Positions 46,564 to 55,801 of a DNA stretch of 64,000 nt are shown here, in pieces. The notes beneath the pieces were generated by a model. That model worked only from the letters and a program-made list of their open reading frames with translations. It ran no database searches and had not been told where the DNA came from. The stretch is from Jeotgalibacillus soli (GTDB lineage Bacteria; Bacillota; Bacilli; Bacillales; Jeotgalibacillaceae), in contig NZ_JXRP01000018.1 in assembly GCF_000829435.1 (NCBI RefSeq), forward strand, positions 434,001-498,000. Direction: 5' to 3'. Position 1 is the stretch's first letter, and every line of letters begins with the position of its first letter. Made by a program: the position numbers and the translations under genes.

Positions 46564-49512
46564 GTGAATCAAATAATTATGAAGTCTTTAATCCATGTAT
46601 TAACTGTTTTTATCCTAATGATTCTATTATTCATCCCATCATTAGGAACTGTAAGCGCTACATCTCTGCCTATTAAAGTGAAAAATGAAGGTATTATCCA
46701 TCATTGGACGTTCAATCAAAGTGAAGGTAATACAGTAAAGGATGAAGTGACAGGCGAGAATCAAAAAGTTGAATATGTTTTTTCAAATGCTAAATATAAA
46801 CCTTCCTCTGATCCATTATGGAGAAAAGGTGTATTAGAAAACGGACTTCTTTTTGATGGATATTCTACCTATATTGAACAGGAGGCAACCCAATCAATAC
46901 AGCCTAGTGAAGCACTTACAATTGAAGCCTGGGTTGCACCTCGTTCTTATGAATGGGGAGATCTTGGACAATTATCTGCTATTGTTAATCAGCATAATAA
47001 GGCTCGAGGTGAAGGGTATATTTTAGGAATGGGCAGACATGGAAAATGGTCATTTCAAGCTGGGTTAAATGGTGAATGGAAAGAGGTATGGGCAGAAGAA
47101 GATAAAGTACTAGAAAAAGATAAGTGGTCATATATTGTTGCAACATTTGATCAGAAAGCAAAAAAAATGAGAATCTTTTTAAACGGTGAGTTAGCAGGTG
47201 AGGTTAATACACCTGAAAATGCAACAATAACAGCCTCTGATGAGAATTTATTAATAGGAAAGCACAACACAGCTGCAGTATTAGGACCATTTACGGCTAA
47301 TATGTTTAACGGAATGATAGATGAATTAAAAATCTATAACAAAGCGTTAACTGCCAAAGAAATAAAAATGAACTATGACCAAATAATTGACAATCAAGAG
47401 AATAATCAACTACCAAGACCGGATTTATCTTTTGACCGAAGTGTATATGATGGAGATCGTTATCGACCTCAATACCATTTTCTTTCTCCAGGTCATTGGA
47501 TGAATGAGCCACATGCACCTTTTGAGTATAATGGAAAATATCATATTTTCTATCAGCATAATCCACAGGGACCATATTGGCACCAAATTCATTGGGGTCA
47601 CGCAGTTAGTGAAGATATGGTTCATTGGGAGGATGCTCCTGTTGCTTTAGCTCCATCAGGGGTATCACCAGACGGTGTCTGGTCAGGCGCTGCACACTTC
47701 GATAAAAATGGAGAACCTGTATTGTTTTTCACAGCTGGAGATGATAGTAAAACACCAAATCAAATGACTGGCCTAGCAACACCAACTGATGTAACAGATC
47801 CGATGTTAGAGGATTGGAAGATGCTGTCTAATCCTGTTACTGTTCAAGCTCCTGATCTACCAGCGGAGGAAGGAAAGGTCATGTTCGGTCAATTCCGTGA
47901 TCCGTTTGTATGGAAAGATGGAGATACATGGTATCAAATTGTTGGTTCTGGTATTGAAAATATTGGTGGAACCGCATTACTTTATACCTCAAAGGATTTG
48001 GAAAATTGGAAATATGAAGGACCATTCTTTGTAGGGGATTCAAAAGCATACCCTAAGACAGGCGATGTGTGGGAATTACCGGTGCTGCTACCACTTGGAG
48101 AAGATGAAAATGGAGAACAAAAATATGCATTTTTCATTAATCCTTGGTTTAAGAGCTATAGTGAACATAATGTGAAGTATGTATTCCATTGGGTTGGTTC
48201 GTGGGATAAAGAAAACAACAAATTTATTCCAGATCATGAGGAACCTAAACTATTTGACTATGGTGTACATTTTACTGGCCCAAGTGGAATGATCGATGAA
48301 AGCGGACGCTCTATATTATTTAGTATTGCGCAAGATCGTAGAACAGAACAGCAGCACTATGATGCTGGATGGGCTCATAATGCAGGCTTACCTTTAGAAT
48401 TGTCTTTACTAGAAAATGGAGAGCTTGGTATCGAACCAATTAAAGAATTAGAAAGTTTACGCGGAGAAAAGTTAATTAATATAAAAAATAAATCACTTAA
48501 AAAAGCGAATAAGTTACTAGCTGATGTCAAAGGTGATATGTTAGAAATAGTTCTTGAGATTAAAGTGAAATCGGATGAAAAGTATGGAATAAATGTACGT
48601 CAATCAGACGATTCATCTGAAAAAATCAGCCTATATTTTGATGAAGCATCTGAAAAATTTGGAGTAGATGCAACAAAAATGAGCTTAGATCCTGATATTG
48701 CAAAAACAAGCAGTGAAGGTGAACTTACTCTCGATGGAGAAAATCTAAAGCTTCATATCTACTTAGATCGATCAATGATTGAAGCCTATGCCAATGGGAA
48801 AAAGAGTATAACAACTAGAGCATATCCTACGAGAGCAGATTCTCTAGGTATTGAGCTATGGAGCCAAAGTGGAAAAGCGAAGATTGTGTCTATGGAAGTA
48901 TTTGAAATGGGTTCAGCATATAGTGAAAATCTTGAACTAGCTTATTATGAAGAGGAATCTCCAAAAAAAGAAATACCACATAGTGAGTTATTAAATCATG
49001 ATTTCCAATCTGGTGACTTAACCGGTTGGACAGTTTTAGAAGGAAATGCCTTCACAGACGATCATGTTACGAATAAAAATGATTGGGGCTGGGGTGGTCC
49101 ATTCGGACAGGCGACAACATCAATAGACCCGAGCCGATATCATCTATGGGGCTTTCATCCAGATCATGGGGGAGATGATGCAACAGGTGTGATCAAATCC
49201 GAAAACTTTATTTTGGGGGGAGATGGTCAGATTGACTTTTTAACCTCAGGAGGTGCTGATGACAAGCTTTTATACATTGCACTTGTAGACGCAAAAACAA
49301 ATGATATTTTAATGAAAGCTACTGGTCATAATGGTGAAGCATATCGTCGTGTCTTTTGGGACGCATCAGAATATATTGGGAAAGAACTCTATATTCAAGT
49401 TGTTGATAAGCGCACAGGTGGATGGGGCCATATTAATCTAGATGACGTAAATGTGCCAGTCCATTTAGAGAAAAAATCAAATAGAGAAAAAATCAAAAAT
49501 AAAAACTTATAA
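46564..49512 (+). CDS. Secreted GH32 fructan hydrolase (levanase-like) with LamG domain
   Basis: About 982 residues. Signal peptide ends near VSA. A LamG/concanavalin-like domain spans roughly residues 40-275, then the GH32 five-bladed propeller and its beta-sandwich, then a C-terminal jelly-roll likely to bind sugar. Of the GH32 catalytic motifs, RDP (Asp446) and the WEL glutamate (Glu504) are present, but the nucleophile motif reads WMNEPHA (Glu315) where WMNDPNG is usual. There is no LPXTG anchor. GTG at 46564 follows AGGTG. It would cut levan or inulin outside the cell for the ABC importer. Confidence 0.88.
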   Translation: MNQIIMKSLIHVLTVFILMILLFIPSLGTVSATSLPIKVKNEGIIHHWTFNQSEGNTVKDEVTGENQKVEYVFSNAKYKPSSDPLWRKGVLENGLLFDGYSTYIEQEATQSIQPSEALTIEAWVAPRSYEWGDLGQLSAIVNQHNKARGEGYILGMGRHGKWSFQAGLNGEWKEVWAEEDKVLEKDKWSYIVATFDQKAKKMRIFLNGELAGEVNTPENATITASDENLLIGKHNTAAVLGPFTANMFNGMIDELKIYNKALTAKEIKMNYDQIIDNQENNQLPRPDLSFDRSVYDGDRYRPQYHFLSPGHWMNEPHAPFEYNGKYHIFYQHNPQGPYWHQIHWGHAVSEDMVHWEDAPVALAPSGVSPDGVWSGAAHFDKNGEPVLFFTAGDDSKTPNQMTGLATPTDVTDPMLEDWKMLSNPVTVQAPDLPAEEGKVMFGQFRDPFVWKDGDTWYQIVGSGIENIGGTALLYTSKDLENWKYEGPFFVGDSKAYPKTGDVWELPVLLPLGEDENGEQKYAFFINPWFKSYSEHNVKYVFHWVGSWDKENNKFIPDHEEPKLFDYGVHFTGPSGMIDESGRSILFSIAQDRRTEQQHYDAGWAHNAGLPLELSLLENGELGIEPIKELESLRGEKLINIKNKSLKKANKLLADVKGDMLEIVLEIKVKSDEKYGINVRQSDDSSEKISLYFDEASEKFGVDATKMSLDPDIAKTSSEGELTLDGENLKLHIYLDRSMIEAYANGKKSITTRAYPTRADSLGIELWSQSGKAKIVSMEVFEMGSAYSENLELAYYEEESPKKEIPHSELLNHDFQSGDLTGWTVLEGNAFTDDHVTNKNDWGWGGPFGQATTSIDPSRYHLWGFHPDHGGDDATGVIKSENFILGGDGQIDFLTSGGADDKLLYIALVDAKTNDILMKATGHNGEAYRRVFWDASEYIGKELYIQVVDKRTGGWGHINLDDVNVPVHLEKKSNREKIKNKNL

Positions 49513-49524
49513 GTAATGAAGTTG

Positions 49525-49560
49525 ATACCTTTCTGGTCTTGTCAGAAAGGTATGTTTTTT
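49525..49560 (+). terminator. Terminator after the secreted GH32 gene
   Basis: ATACCTTTCTG pairs with CAGAAAGGTAT around 7 bases, followed by GTTTTTT. Confidence 0.85.
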
Positions 49561-49683
49561 AAATACAGAAGAACAGGGGGAACAAGAAGCCATTACTAAG
49601 TGTACTATTAATTTAAGATGTTTTTGTATTTGCAAATTTTTTTCATGTGAAAACTTTGTTACCCTCTCGTAAATAATTATGGT

Positions 49684-49704
49684 AAGATTATGATCGATAA
49701 TCTT
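49684..49704. promoter_or_regulatory. Palindrome upstream of the LacI gene
   Basis: AAGATTAT and ATAATCTT are perfect inverted arms around GATCG, 63 bases before the regulator start. It differs from the TGTCATGCGGTTGACA operator. It could be the regulator's own control site or that of another factor. Confidence 0.4.
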
Positions 49705-49766
49705 GCAGCATTTTATAAGTAATAGCTATGATTGTACTCTTATCGTATTTTTTGGAGGGAGAAGAG

Positions 49767-50753
49767 ATGGTGAAACCAAAAATTGAAGACGTTGCCAAGC
49801 TTGCTGGTGTTTCACCAACAACTGTTTCTAGGGTATTAAATAATCGTGGGTATATTAGTGAAAAAACTAGAAAAAAAGTTCACGATTCGATGGAACAATT
49901 AAATTACTATCCTAATGAAATTGCTCGTTCACTGTTTATCAAGAAAACGTACTTAATAGGGCTTATTTTTCCAAGTACTGGTAATCCGTTTTATGGACAG
50001 CTTATTTTTCATTTAGAGAATATTTGTTCTTCATTGGGTTATAAGGTATTACTCTGTAATAGTCAAAACCGTGAAGATAAGGAAAGAAATTATTTGAAAA
50101 TGCTACAAATGAATCAAGTTGATGGAATCATAGCTGGTGCTCACAATAGAGGAATTGAAGAATACGAAATACCAATGCTGCCAGTAGTTGGTATCGATCG
50201 TTATTTATCAAATAAAACACCAGTTGTATCTAGTGATAACTATGAAGGTGGTCAACTAGCGACTCAACTATTAATTAATAAAGGATGTAAACAAATCATC
50301 CATATTAATGGACCACATTATTTAGAGACTCCTGCAAATCTAAGAAGAAAAGCATATGAGGATGTTATGAGAGCTAATAACCTAAATCCACTTACATATG
50401 AATTTCCTCTTAATGCAACAGGTGAAATAGTCATAAATATTGTGAAACAAATATTTGATGACCATCCTCAAGTGGAAGCAATATTTGCAAGTGATGATTT
50501 GATTGCATCTAAGGTCTTAAGAGAGGCTAGAAAAAGAAACATTAATATTCCACAAGATTTAAAAATAGTTGGGTATGATGGTACCGAAACCACAAGAATG
50601 CTGCTGCCTGAATTAAGCACAGTCGAACAACCCATTAAAGAAATAGCTGAAAAGGCTGTAGAAATTATCATTAAACAGATTAATGGTGAACATGAAGATA
50701 TTCAATTAGAAACCATTTTACCTGTTAAAATAATTGATAGTGAAACGACGTAG
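49767..50753 (+). CDS. LacI family transcriptional regulator of the fructan locus
   Basis: 328 residues. N-terminal helix-turn-helix and hinge (KIEDVAKLAGVSPTTVSRVLNNRGYISEKTRKKV ... LNYYPNEIARSL) and a periplasmic-binding-type effector domain (LIGLIFPSTGNPFY, FASDDLIASKVL). It resembles ScrR/CcpA-type sugar repressors. GGAGGGAG precedes the ATG at 49767; an upstream in-frame start at 49728 would add 13 residues without a ribosome site. It lies between the two units bearing the TGTCATGCGGTTGACA sites and is their likely repressor, relieved by a fructose-derived ligand. Confidence 0.92.
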   Translation: MVKPKIEDVAKLAGVSPTTVSRVLNNRGYISEKTRKKVHDSMEQLNYYPNEIARSLFIKKTYLIGLIFPSTGNPFYGQLIFHLENICSSLGYKVLLCNSQNREDKERNYLKMLQMNQVDGIIAGAHNRGIEEYEIPMLPVVGIDRYLSNKTPVVSSDNYEGGQLATQLLINKGCKQIIHINGPHYLETPANLRRKAYEDVMRANNLNPLTYEFPLNATGEIVINIVKQIFDDHPQVEAIFASDDLIASKVLREARKRNINIPQDLKIVGYDGTETTRMLLPELSTVEQPIKEIAEKAVEIIIKQINGEHEDIQLETILPVKIIDSETT

Positions 50754-50795
50754 AAAGAATAAACTTGAGTAAGAGGAAAAATTTTATGAATTATA

Positions 50796-50976
50796 TGTCA
50801 TGCGGTTGACACGTAAAAAAAGATGGCATATAATTCTGATTGTAAGGGTTTTCATAAAGGTGTAAAAGTCTTTGGATACTGCGAACTAATAGATTTGAAA
50901 TGCTAATCTTTAGAGGTTGAAAAATTTTTTGAACAATATGTCATGCGGTTGACATAAGGGGGATGTCCCATATTAT
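50796..50976 (+). promoter_or_regulatory. Dual promoter-operator region of the ABC-importer operon
   Basis: Promoter 1: operator TGTCATGCGGTTGACA at 50796-50811 includes the -35 TTGACA; TATAAT is at 50829-50834, 17 bases on. A cre-like TGTAAGGGTTTTCA follows at 50841-50854. Promoter 2: a second exact operator at 50939-50954 ends in TTGACA, with TATTAT at 50971-50976. Promoter 1 and its flank share clear similarity with the levanase promoter at 46238-46315, so one was copied from the other. The leader up to 51098 shows no other feature. Confidence 0.82.
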
Positions 50977-51098
50977 TAATAAATAAATAGTTTTTAATTT
51001 CCTAGATTTAGATATTAACGGTAACTTACTGAAGTCAATTAGGTACCAAACTAGCTTGCATAGTAGCTTAAATATATTTTTGAAAGTGAGGAAAAGAT

Positions 51099-52055
51099 AT
51101 GGATACGGAGGTTAGGATGTCAACAAAAGTAGATCAACCTACACAAAACATAAAAAAAGCTAAATTTAAAAAGCTGTTAAACAATTATCAACTCTATTTA
51201 TTTTTATTACCTGCATTAATTTATTTTATTGTCTTTCACTACTTCCCAATGTATGGAGTCATTATAGCCTTCAAAGATTTTATTGCAACACAAGGTATTA
51301 TGGGAAGTCCTTGGGTAGGCTTTAAGCATTTTGAGAGATTTTTTGAATCATATCAATTCTGGAGTTTAATAAAGAATACACTTAGTCTTAGTGTTTTACA
51401 ATTAATCATTGGATTTCCGTTACCAATTATTCTTGCATTAATGATGAACCAAATAAGACATGAGAAATACAAAAGTTTCGTACAAACGGTGGTGTATGCC
51501 CCTCATTTTATCTCAGTCGTTGTATTAGCAGGTATGATTTATGTTTTCTTCTCAAACAATGGACTTATTAATAATTTCATCATGATGTTTGGTGGAGAAT
51601 CTATTTCGTTTATGGCGAAACCAGAGTGGTTTAAACCATTATATATTGGATCGGGAGTTTGGCAGGAAACTGGATGGGCAGCAATCATCTATCTAGCAGT
51701 TCTTGCAGGAGTTAGTCCTGAACTTCATGAAGCGGCAGTAATGGATGGTGCGAATAAGTGGAAGCGAATTTTACATGTCGATATCCCTGCTATTATGCCA
51801 ACAGCAGTCATTTTACTTATTTTAAGTGTAGGTAATATTATGAACATTGGGTTTGAAAAGGCTTACTTGTTGCAAACACCTTTGAACCAGCCTTCAGCAG
51901 AAATTATTCCGACATACGTTTATAAAATGGGTTTGCAACAGGCTCAATATAGCTTCGCTGCAGCAGTAGGGTTGTTCAATGCCGTTATTAATTTAATTTT
52001 ATTGGTGGCTATAAACAAATTTGCTAAGAAATTATCAGGTCAAGGTCTGTGGTAA
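51099..52055 (+). CDS. ABC transporter permease, LplB-like (CUT1 family)
   Basis: 318 residues with six membrane helices. KKLLNNYQLYLFLLPALIYFIVFHYFPMYGVIIAFKDF-like N-terminus is typical of LplB permeases; the EAA loop (ELHEAAVMDGANKWKRILHVDIPAI) contacts the ATPase. ATG at 51099 (GAGG) or 51117 (GGAGG) may start it. With the next two genes it forms an importer for fructo-oligosaccharides. No ATPase gene is in the operon, so a shared MsmX-type ATPase elsewhere is expected. Confidence 0.92.
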   Translation: MDTEVRMSTKVDQPTQNIKKAKFKKLLNNYQLYLFLLPALIYFIVFHYFPMYGVIIAFKDFIATQGIMGSPWVGFKHFERFFESYQFWSLIKNTLSLSVLQLIIGFPLPIILALMMNQIRHEKYKSFVQTVVYAPHFISVVVLAGMIYVFFSNNGLINNFIMMFGGESISFMAKPEWFKPLYIGSGVWQETGWAAIIYLAVLAGVSPELHEAAVMDGANKWKRILHVDIPAIMPTAVILLILSVGNIMNIGFEKAYLLQTPLNQPSAEIIPTYVYKMGLQQAQYSFAAAVGLFNAVINLILLVAINKFAKKLSGQGLW

Positions 52056-52073
52056 CTAGGAGGGTGAAGGATT

Positions 52074-52982
52074 ATGGGGTTGCTCGCAATGAAGAAAACA
52101 CCAAGAAGATCTAAAGAAGATAAAATTTTTGATTTAATTAATATTTTCCTAGTCGCAATCATGGTTATATTAGTCGTCTATCCTCTTTACTTTATCGTGA
52201 TTGCGTCGATTAGTAACCCGGATATGATCTATGAGGGGAAAGTATGGCTACTGCCAAAAGACATTACCTTTGAGGGGTATCAAAGAATCTTCAGTGATAG
52301 CAAGATTTGGTTAGGTTATAAAAACTCGATCATCTATACGTTCGTAGGAACTCTTGTAAATGTTTCATGTACATTAATGGCTGCTTACGCACTATCACGT
52401 AGAGATTTATATGGAAGAAACCTAATTATGTTTCTATTCCTCTTCACGATGTTTTTTTCCGGGGGATTAATTCCGACTTATTTAGTAGTTAAGGATTTAG
52501 GATTACTAAATACGATGTGGGCATTAATTTTACCGAAGGCTGTTGCGGTGTGGAATGTCATCGTTGCAAGAACTTATTTCCAAACATCTATACCAAATGA
52601 GTTATTAGAGGCGGCAAAGATAGACGGCTGTTCTGATGCAAAATTCTTTTGGAAGATTGTCCTGCCACTTTCAAAACCAATTGTGGCAGTAATGGTTTTA
52701 TTTTATGCGGTTGGACACTGGAACTCGTATTTTGATGCATTAATTTACTTGAATAATGAGGATTTGTATCCTCTTCAATTGATTCTACGTAATATCTTAA
52801 TTCAAAATGAAGCTTCTACTCAAATGATGAGTGACATTGATTCTTTAGCAGCAAAACAAAGAGTTTCAGAGCTTATAAAATACGGTGTGATTATTGTCGC
52901 ATCCATTCCACTCTTGGTCTTATATCCATTTGTACAAAAGTACTTTGTTAAGGGAGTTATGATTGGTGGAATTAAAGGTTGA
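52074..52982 (+). CDS. Carbohydrate ABC transporter permease, LplC/YtcP-like
   Basis: 302 residues, six membrane helices. The EAA loop reads ELLEAAKIDGCSDAKFFWKIVLPLSKP. It pairs with the LplB-like permease 18 bases upstream. AGGAGGGTGAAGG precedes the ATG. The partner set and the adjacent fructosidase genes point to oligofructan import. Confidence 0.92.
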   Translation: MGLLAMKKTPRRSKEDKIFDLINIFLVAIMVILVVYPLYFIVIASISNPDMIYEGKVWLLPKDITFEGYQRIFSDSKIWLGYKNSIIYTFVGTLVNVSCTLMAAYALSRRDLYGRNLIMFLFLFTMFFSGGLIPTYLVVKDLGLLNTMWALILPKAVAVWNVIVARTYFQTSIPNELLEAAKIDGCSDAKFFWKIVLPLSKPIVAVMVLFYAVGHWNSYFDALIYLNNEDLYPLQLILRNILIQNEASTQMMSDIDSLAAKQRVSELIKYGVIIVASIPLLVLYPFVQKYFVKGVMIGGIKG

Positions 52983-53074
52983 TCAATTCAAACAGGTTTC
53001 TTAAAGGAGGTGGGGACTCCGATTTATACTCACTTAAGCATTAATATTGTTTATATATTAAGGGGGAAAAAGGA

Positions 53075-54712
53075 ATGATTAGAGCAATGAAAAGAAGCAT
53101 AGAAAGAAACAAGAAAAAGAAAATGTCTATAGCCCTTGCACTTGGCTTAAGTGCTTCATTTGCCTTAACAGGTTGTTCAAGTAATGAGTCAGAAAAAGAA
53201 GCATCAGCTGTACCTTTTAATGAAACAGGTTTACCGATTGTTGAAAAAGAGGTGACATTAAATTTTGTTTCACCGAAACAACCTCTAGCACCTGATTATT
53301 CTGAAATGGTCATCTTTGACAGACTTCAAGAAGCGACGAACGTGAGTATAGAATGGAACAATATCCCTGGAGATGGATACCAAGAAAAGAAAAATTTATT
53401 ACTGGCAAGTGGTGATCTACCAGATGCTTTTTATGCTTCAGGTTTTACAGATCAAGATCTAATGCAGCATGGGCAAAGTGGTACGATTATCCCTTTAGAA
53501 GATTTAATCGATAAATATGCACCTAATTTAAAGAAATTATTTGAAGAAAGACCAGAGCTTAAACAAATTGTGACTGCTCCAGATGGGCATATTTACTCTT
53601 TACCTCGTGCTGAAGAGATGGATTTAATAGGGATGCCAAATATCATGTATATTAACCAAACATGGCTAGATAAACTTGGTTTAGAAATGCCAACAACATT
53701 AGAAGAATATCATGATGTCTTAAAAACATTTAAAGAAAAAGATCCAAATGGGAATGGAAAGAAAGATGAGATCGGTTTAACATTTTGGTTTAACGGTTGG
53801 GCAGGTAATGAAGGAGATTTAATCGGTTTATTCGGTTTGCCAGATGCTTCATTTGAGGCTGATCATCGAGTTGTTCGTGATGGAAAAGTGATTTACGCAG
53901 CAACACAACCTGAGTATAAAGAGGCAATTGCATACTATCATCAATGGGTTAAAGAAGGACTAATTGATCCAGAGGTTGTCACTCAAGATACTGCCCAATT
54001 ATTCGCAAAAGGTAAAACAGAAGATCCAACACTTGGTTCTTTCATTTGGTGGGAAGATACAGAAGTAGTTGGTACAGACCGTGTGGATGATTATGCGATT
54101 TTACCACCTCTTAAAGGAAAAGACGGTGAAATTATTGTAGGACGATCCAATTATTCTGAATATGGTAGAGATGCATTTATTATTACATCTGCTAATGCAA
54201 ATCCAGAGATTACAATGCGTTGGGTTGATCAATTATATGATCCGAAAATGTCTGCGCAAATTAACTGGGGACCAATCGGTGAAATCTATGAAGAAGATGA
54301 AAATGGTAAGTTAGTTAACAAAGAATTACCTGAGGGTGTTGCGATGGGAGAATTACGTCAAAAAGTTGCACCAGGTGGACCGTTTGTTGTCTTAAAGGAG
54401 CATTTTGGAAAAGTGGTAGAAATGGAGCCAAGAGCAAAAGAACGTTTAGAAATTCTTGAAAAATACTACAAACCACATATGGTTGAGGAAAACTATCCAC
54501 AAATCTTCTTTAGTGCAGAAGAGCTTGAAAAGATTAATACAATTGAACCGGAAATCAAAGAATTTGTGAAACAGAAGGAAGCCCAATGGTTAGTTGAAGG
54601 TGGAATAGAAGAAGAGTGGGATGAGTATGTCGAGCAATTAGAAGGAATGGGATTAAATGAATTAATGGAAGTTTATCAAACTGGGTTAGACCGTTTTAAT
54701 AAAGAGTTATAA
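53075..54712 (+). CDS. Sugar ABC transporter substrate-binding lipoprotein, LplA-like
   Basis: 545 residues. A basic N-terminus, signal peptide and lipobox LTGC (Cys34) anchor it to the outer membrane face. The body (DVIFDRLQEATNVSIEW-like start, FTDQDLMQHGQSGTIIPLEDLI, DPNGNGKKDEIGLTF calcium-type loop) is typical of large type-I solute binders working with LplB/LplC permeases. It should bind the fructan fragments made by the secreted GH32 enzyme. GGGGGAAAAAGG precedes the ATG. Confidence 0.92.
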   Translation: MIRAMKRSIERNKKKKMSIALALGLSASFALTGCSSNESEKEASAVPFNETGLPIVEKEVTLNFVSPKQPLAPDYSEMVIFDRLQEATNVSIEWNNIPGDGYQEKKNLLLASGDLPDAFYASGFTDQDLMQHGQSGTIIPLEDLIDKYAPNLKKLFEERPELKQIVTAPDGHIYSLPRAEEMDLIGMPNIMYINQTWLDKLGLEMPTTLEEYHDVLKTFKEKDPNGNGKKDEIGLTFWFNGWAGNEGDLIGLFGLPDASFEADHRVVRDGKVIYAATQPEYKEAIAYYHQWVKEGLIDPEVVTQDTAQLFAKGKTEDPTLGSFIWWEDTEVVGTDRVDDYAILPPLKGKDGEIIVGRSNYSEYGRDAFIITSANANPEITMRWVDQLYDPKMSAQINWGPIGEIYEEDENGKLVNKELPEGVAMGELRQKVAPGGPFVVLKEHFGKVVEMEPRAKERLEILEKYYKPHMVEENYPQIFFSAEELEKINTIEPEIKEFVKQKEAQWLVEGGIEEEWDEYVEQLEGMGLNELMEVYQTGLDRFNKEL

Positions 54713-54726
54713 TGTATCCTTTCCTT

Positions 54727-54760
54727 AAGGCCAGATGTTCTTTTTATCTGGCCTTTCTAT
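54727..54760 (+). terminator. Attenuating terminator between importer and enzyme genes
   Basis: AAGGCCAGAT pairs with ATCTGGCCTT around a T-rich loop, followed by TCTATTT. It probably lowers expression of the downstream kinase and hydrolase relative to the binding protein. Confidence 0.7.
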
Positions 54761-54786
54761 TTAAAATGTAGAAATAGGTGATAGAC

Positions 54787-55749
54787 ATGAAAAGAGTAAC
54801 AGCTTTAGGAGAATTATTAATTGATTTTACACCTTCAGGATATTCAGATAAAGGACATGGATTATTCGAAACGAATCCTGGTGGAGCCCCTGCGAATGTT
54901 TTAGTAGCTCTTTCAAATTTTGATATTCAAACATCTTTTATCGGTAAAGTTGGGGATGATCAGTTCGGCCATCATCTAAAAAAGGGATTAGAACAATATA
55001 AAATTGATACTACTAACCTTTTATTTTCAGATCAAGTAAATACAACGCTAGCTTTTGTCCATTTAGACCCTACTGGTGATCGTTCCTTTCATTTTTATCG
55101 TGAGCCAGGTGCAGATATTATGCTAACGGAAGAGGAAATTAACGAAGAGTTGATCCAACATTCACAAATCTTTCATTTTGGGTCATTATCGTTGACACAT
55201 GAGCCTGCTGCAACAGCTACATTTAAAGCATTAGAATATGCAAAGAAACATCATGTAATGATTTCATATGATCCTAACCTGCGTATTCCTTTATGGGATT
55301 CACTTGACCGTGCGAAAGAAATGATACTAAAAGGGTTAAAATATGCTGATATTGTCAAGTTGTCAGAGGAAGAACTCGTCTTTTTGACTGGATATGAAGA
55401 TTTGGAAAAAGGTACGGAAATGATTCAAACTCAATACGGGTGTTCTGTTGTGTTTGTCACTTTAGGACCAGAAGGCTGCTTTTATAGATCGAAAAGTCAT
55501 AGTGGAAGAACATCAGGATTTCATGCCGAGGTTGTAGATACAACTGGTGCAGGGGATGCTTTTGTAGGCGGTGCTTTATATAAAATACTAGAGTTGAATA
55601 AACATGTAAACTTGTTAAATCAATCTGAATTAATTGAGATAGCCACATTTGCTAATGCAGTAGGGGCATTGGCGACAACTGAAAAAGGTGGGATTCCAAG
55701 TATGCCATCAAAAGAACAAGTAGAAAAAATTTTACTTACTAAATGTTAA
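54787..55749 (+). CDS. scrK: Fructokinase (PfkB family)
   Basis: 320 residues. The N-terminal GELLIDFTP and GGAPANVLVALS motifs and the C-terminal DTTGAGDAFVGG with catalytic base Asp257 are those of PfkB fructokinases. It phosphorylates free fructose released by the intracellular fructosidase, giving fructose 6-phosphate for glycolysis. AGGTGAT precedes the ATG at 54787; a GTG at 54778 is less likely. Confidence 0.92.
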   Translation: MKRVTALGELLIDFTPSGYSDKGHGLFETNPGGAPANVLVALSNFDIQTSFIGKVGDDQFGHHLKKGLEQYKIDTTNLLFSDQVNTTLAFVHLDPTGDRSFHFYREPGADIMLTEEEINEELIQHSQIFHFGSLSLTHEPAATATFKALEYAKKHHVMISYDPNLRIPLWDSLDRAKEMILKGLKYADIVKLSEEELVFLTGYEDLEKGTEMIQTQYGCSVVFVTLGPEGCFYRSKSHSGRTSGFHAEVVDTTGAGDAFVGGALYKILELNKHVNLLNQSELIEIATFANAVGALATTEKGGIPSMPSKEQVEKILLTKC

Positions 55750-55801
55750 CTAATAATATATGAGATTTTAAAAAGCTGGGGAGAAAGGAAGTACTAAGTT
55801 T

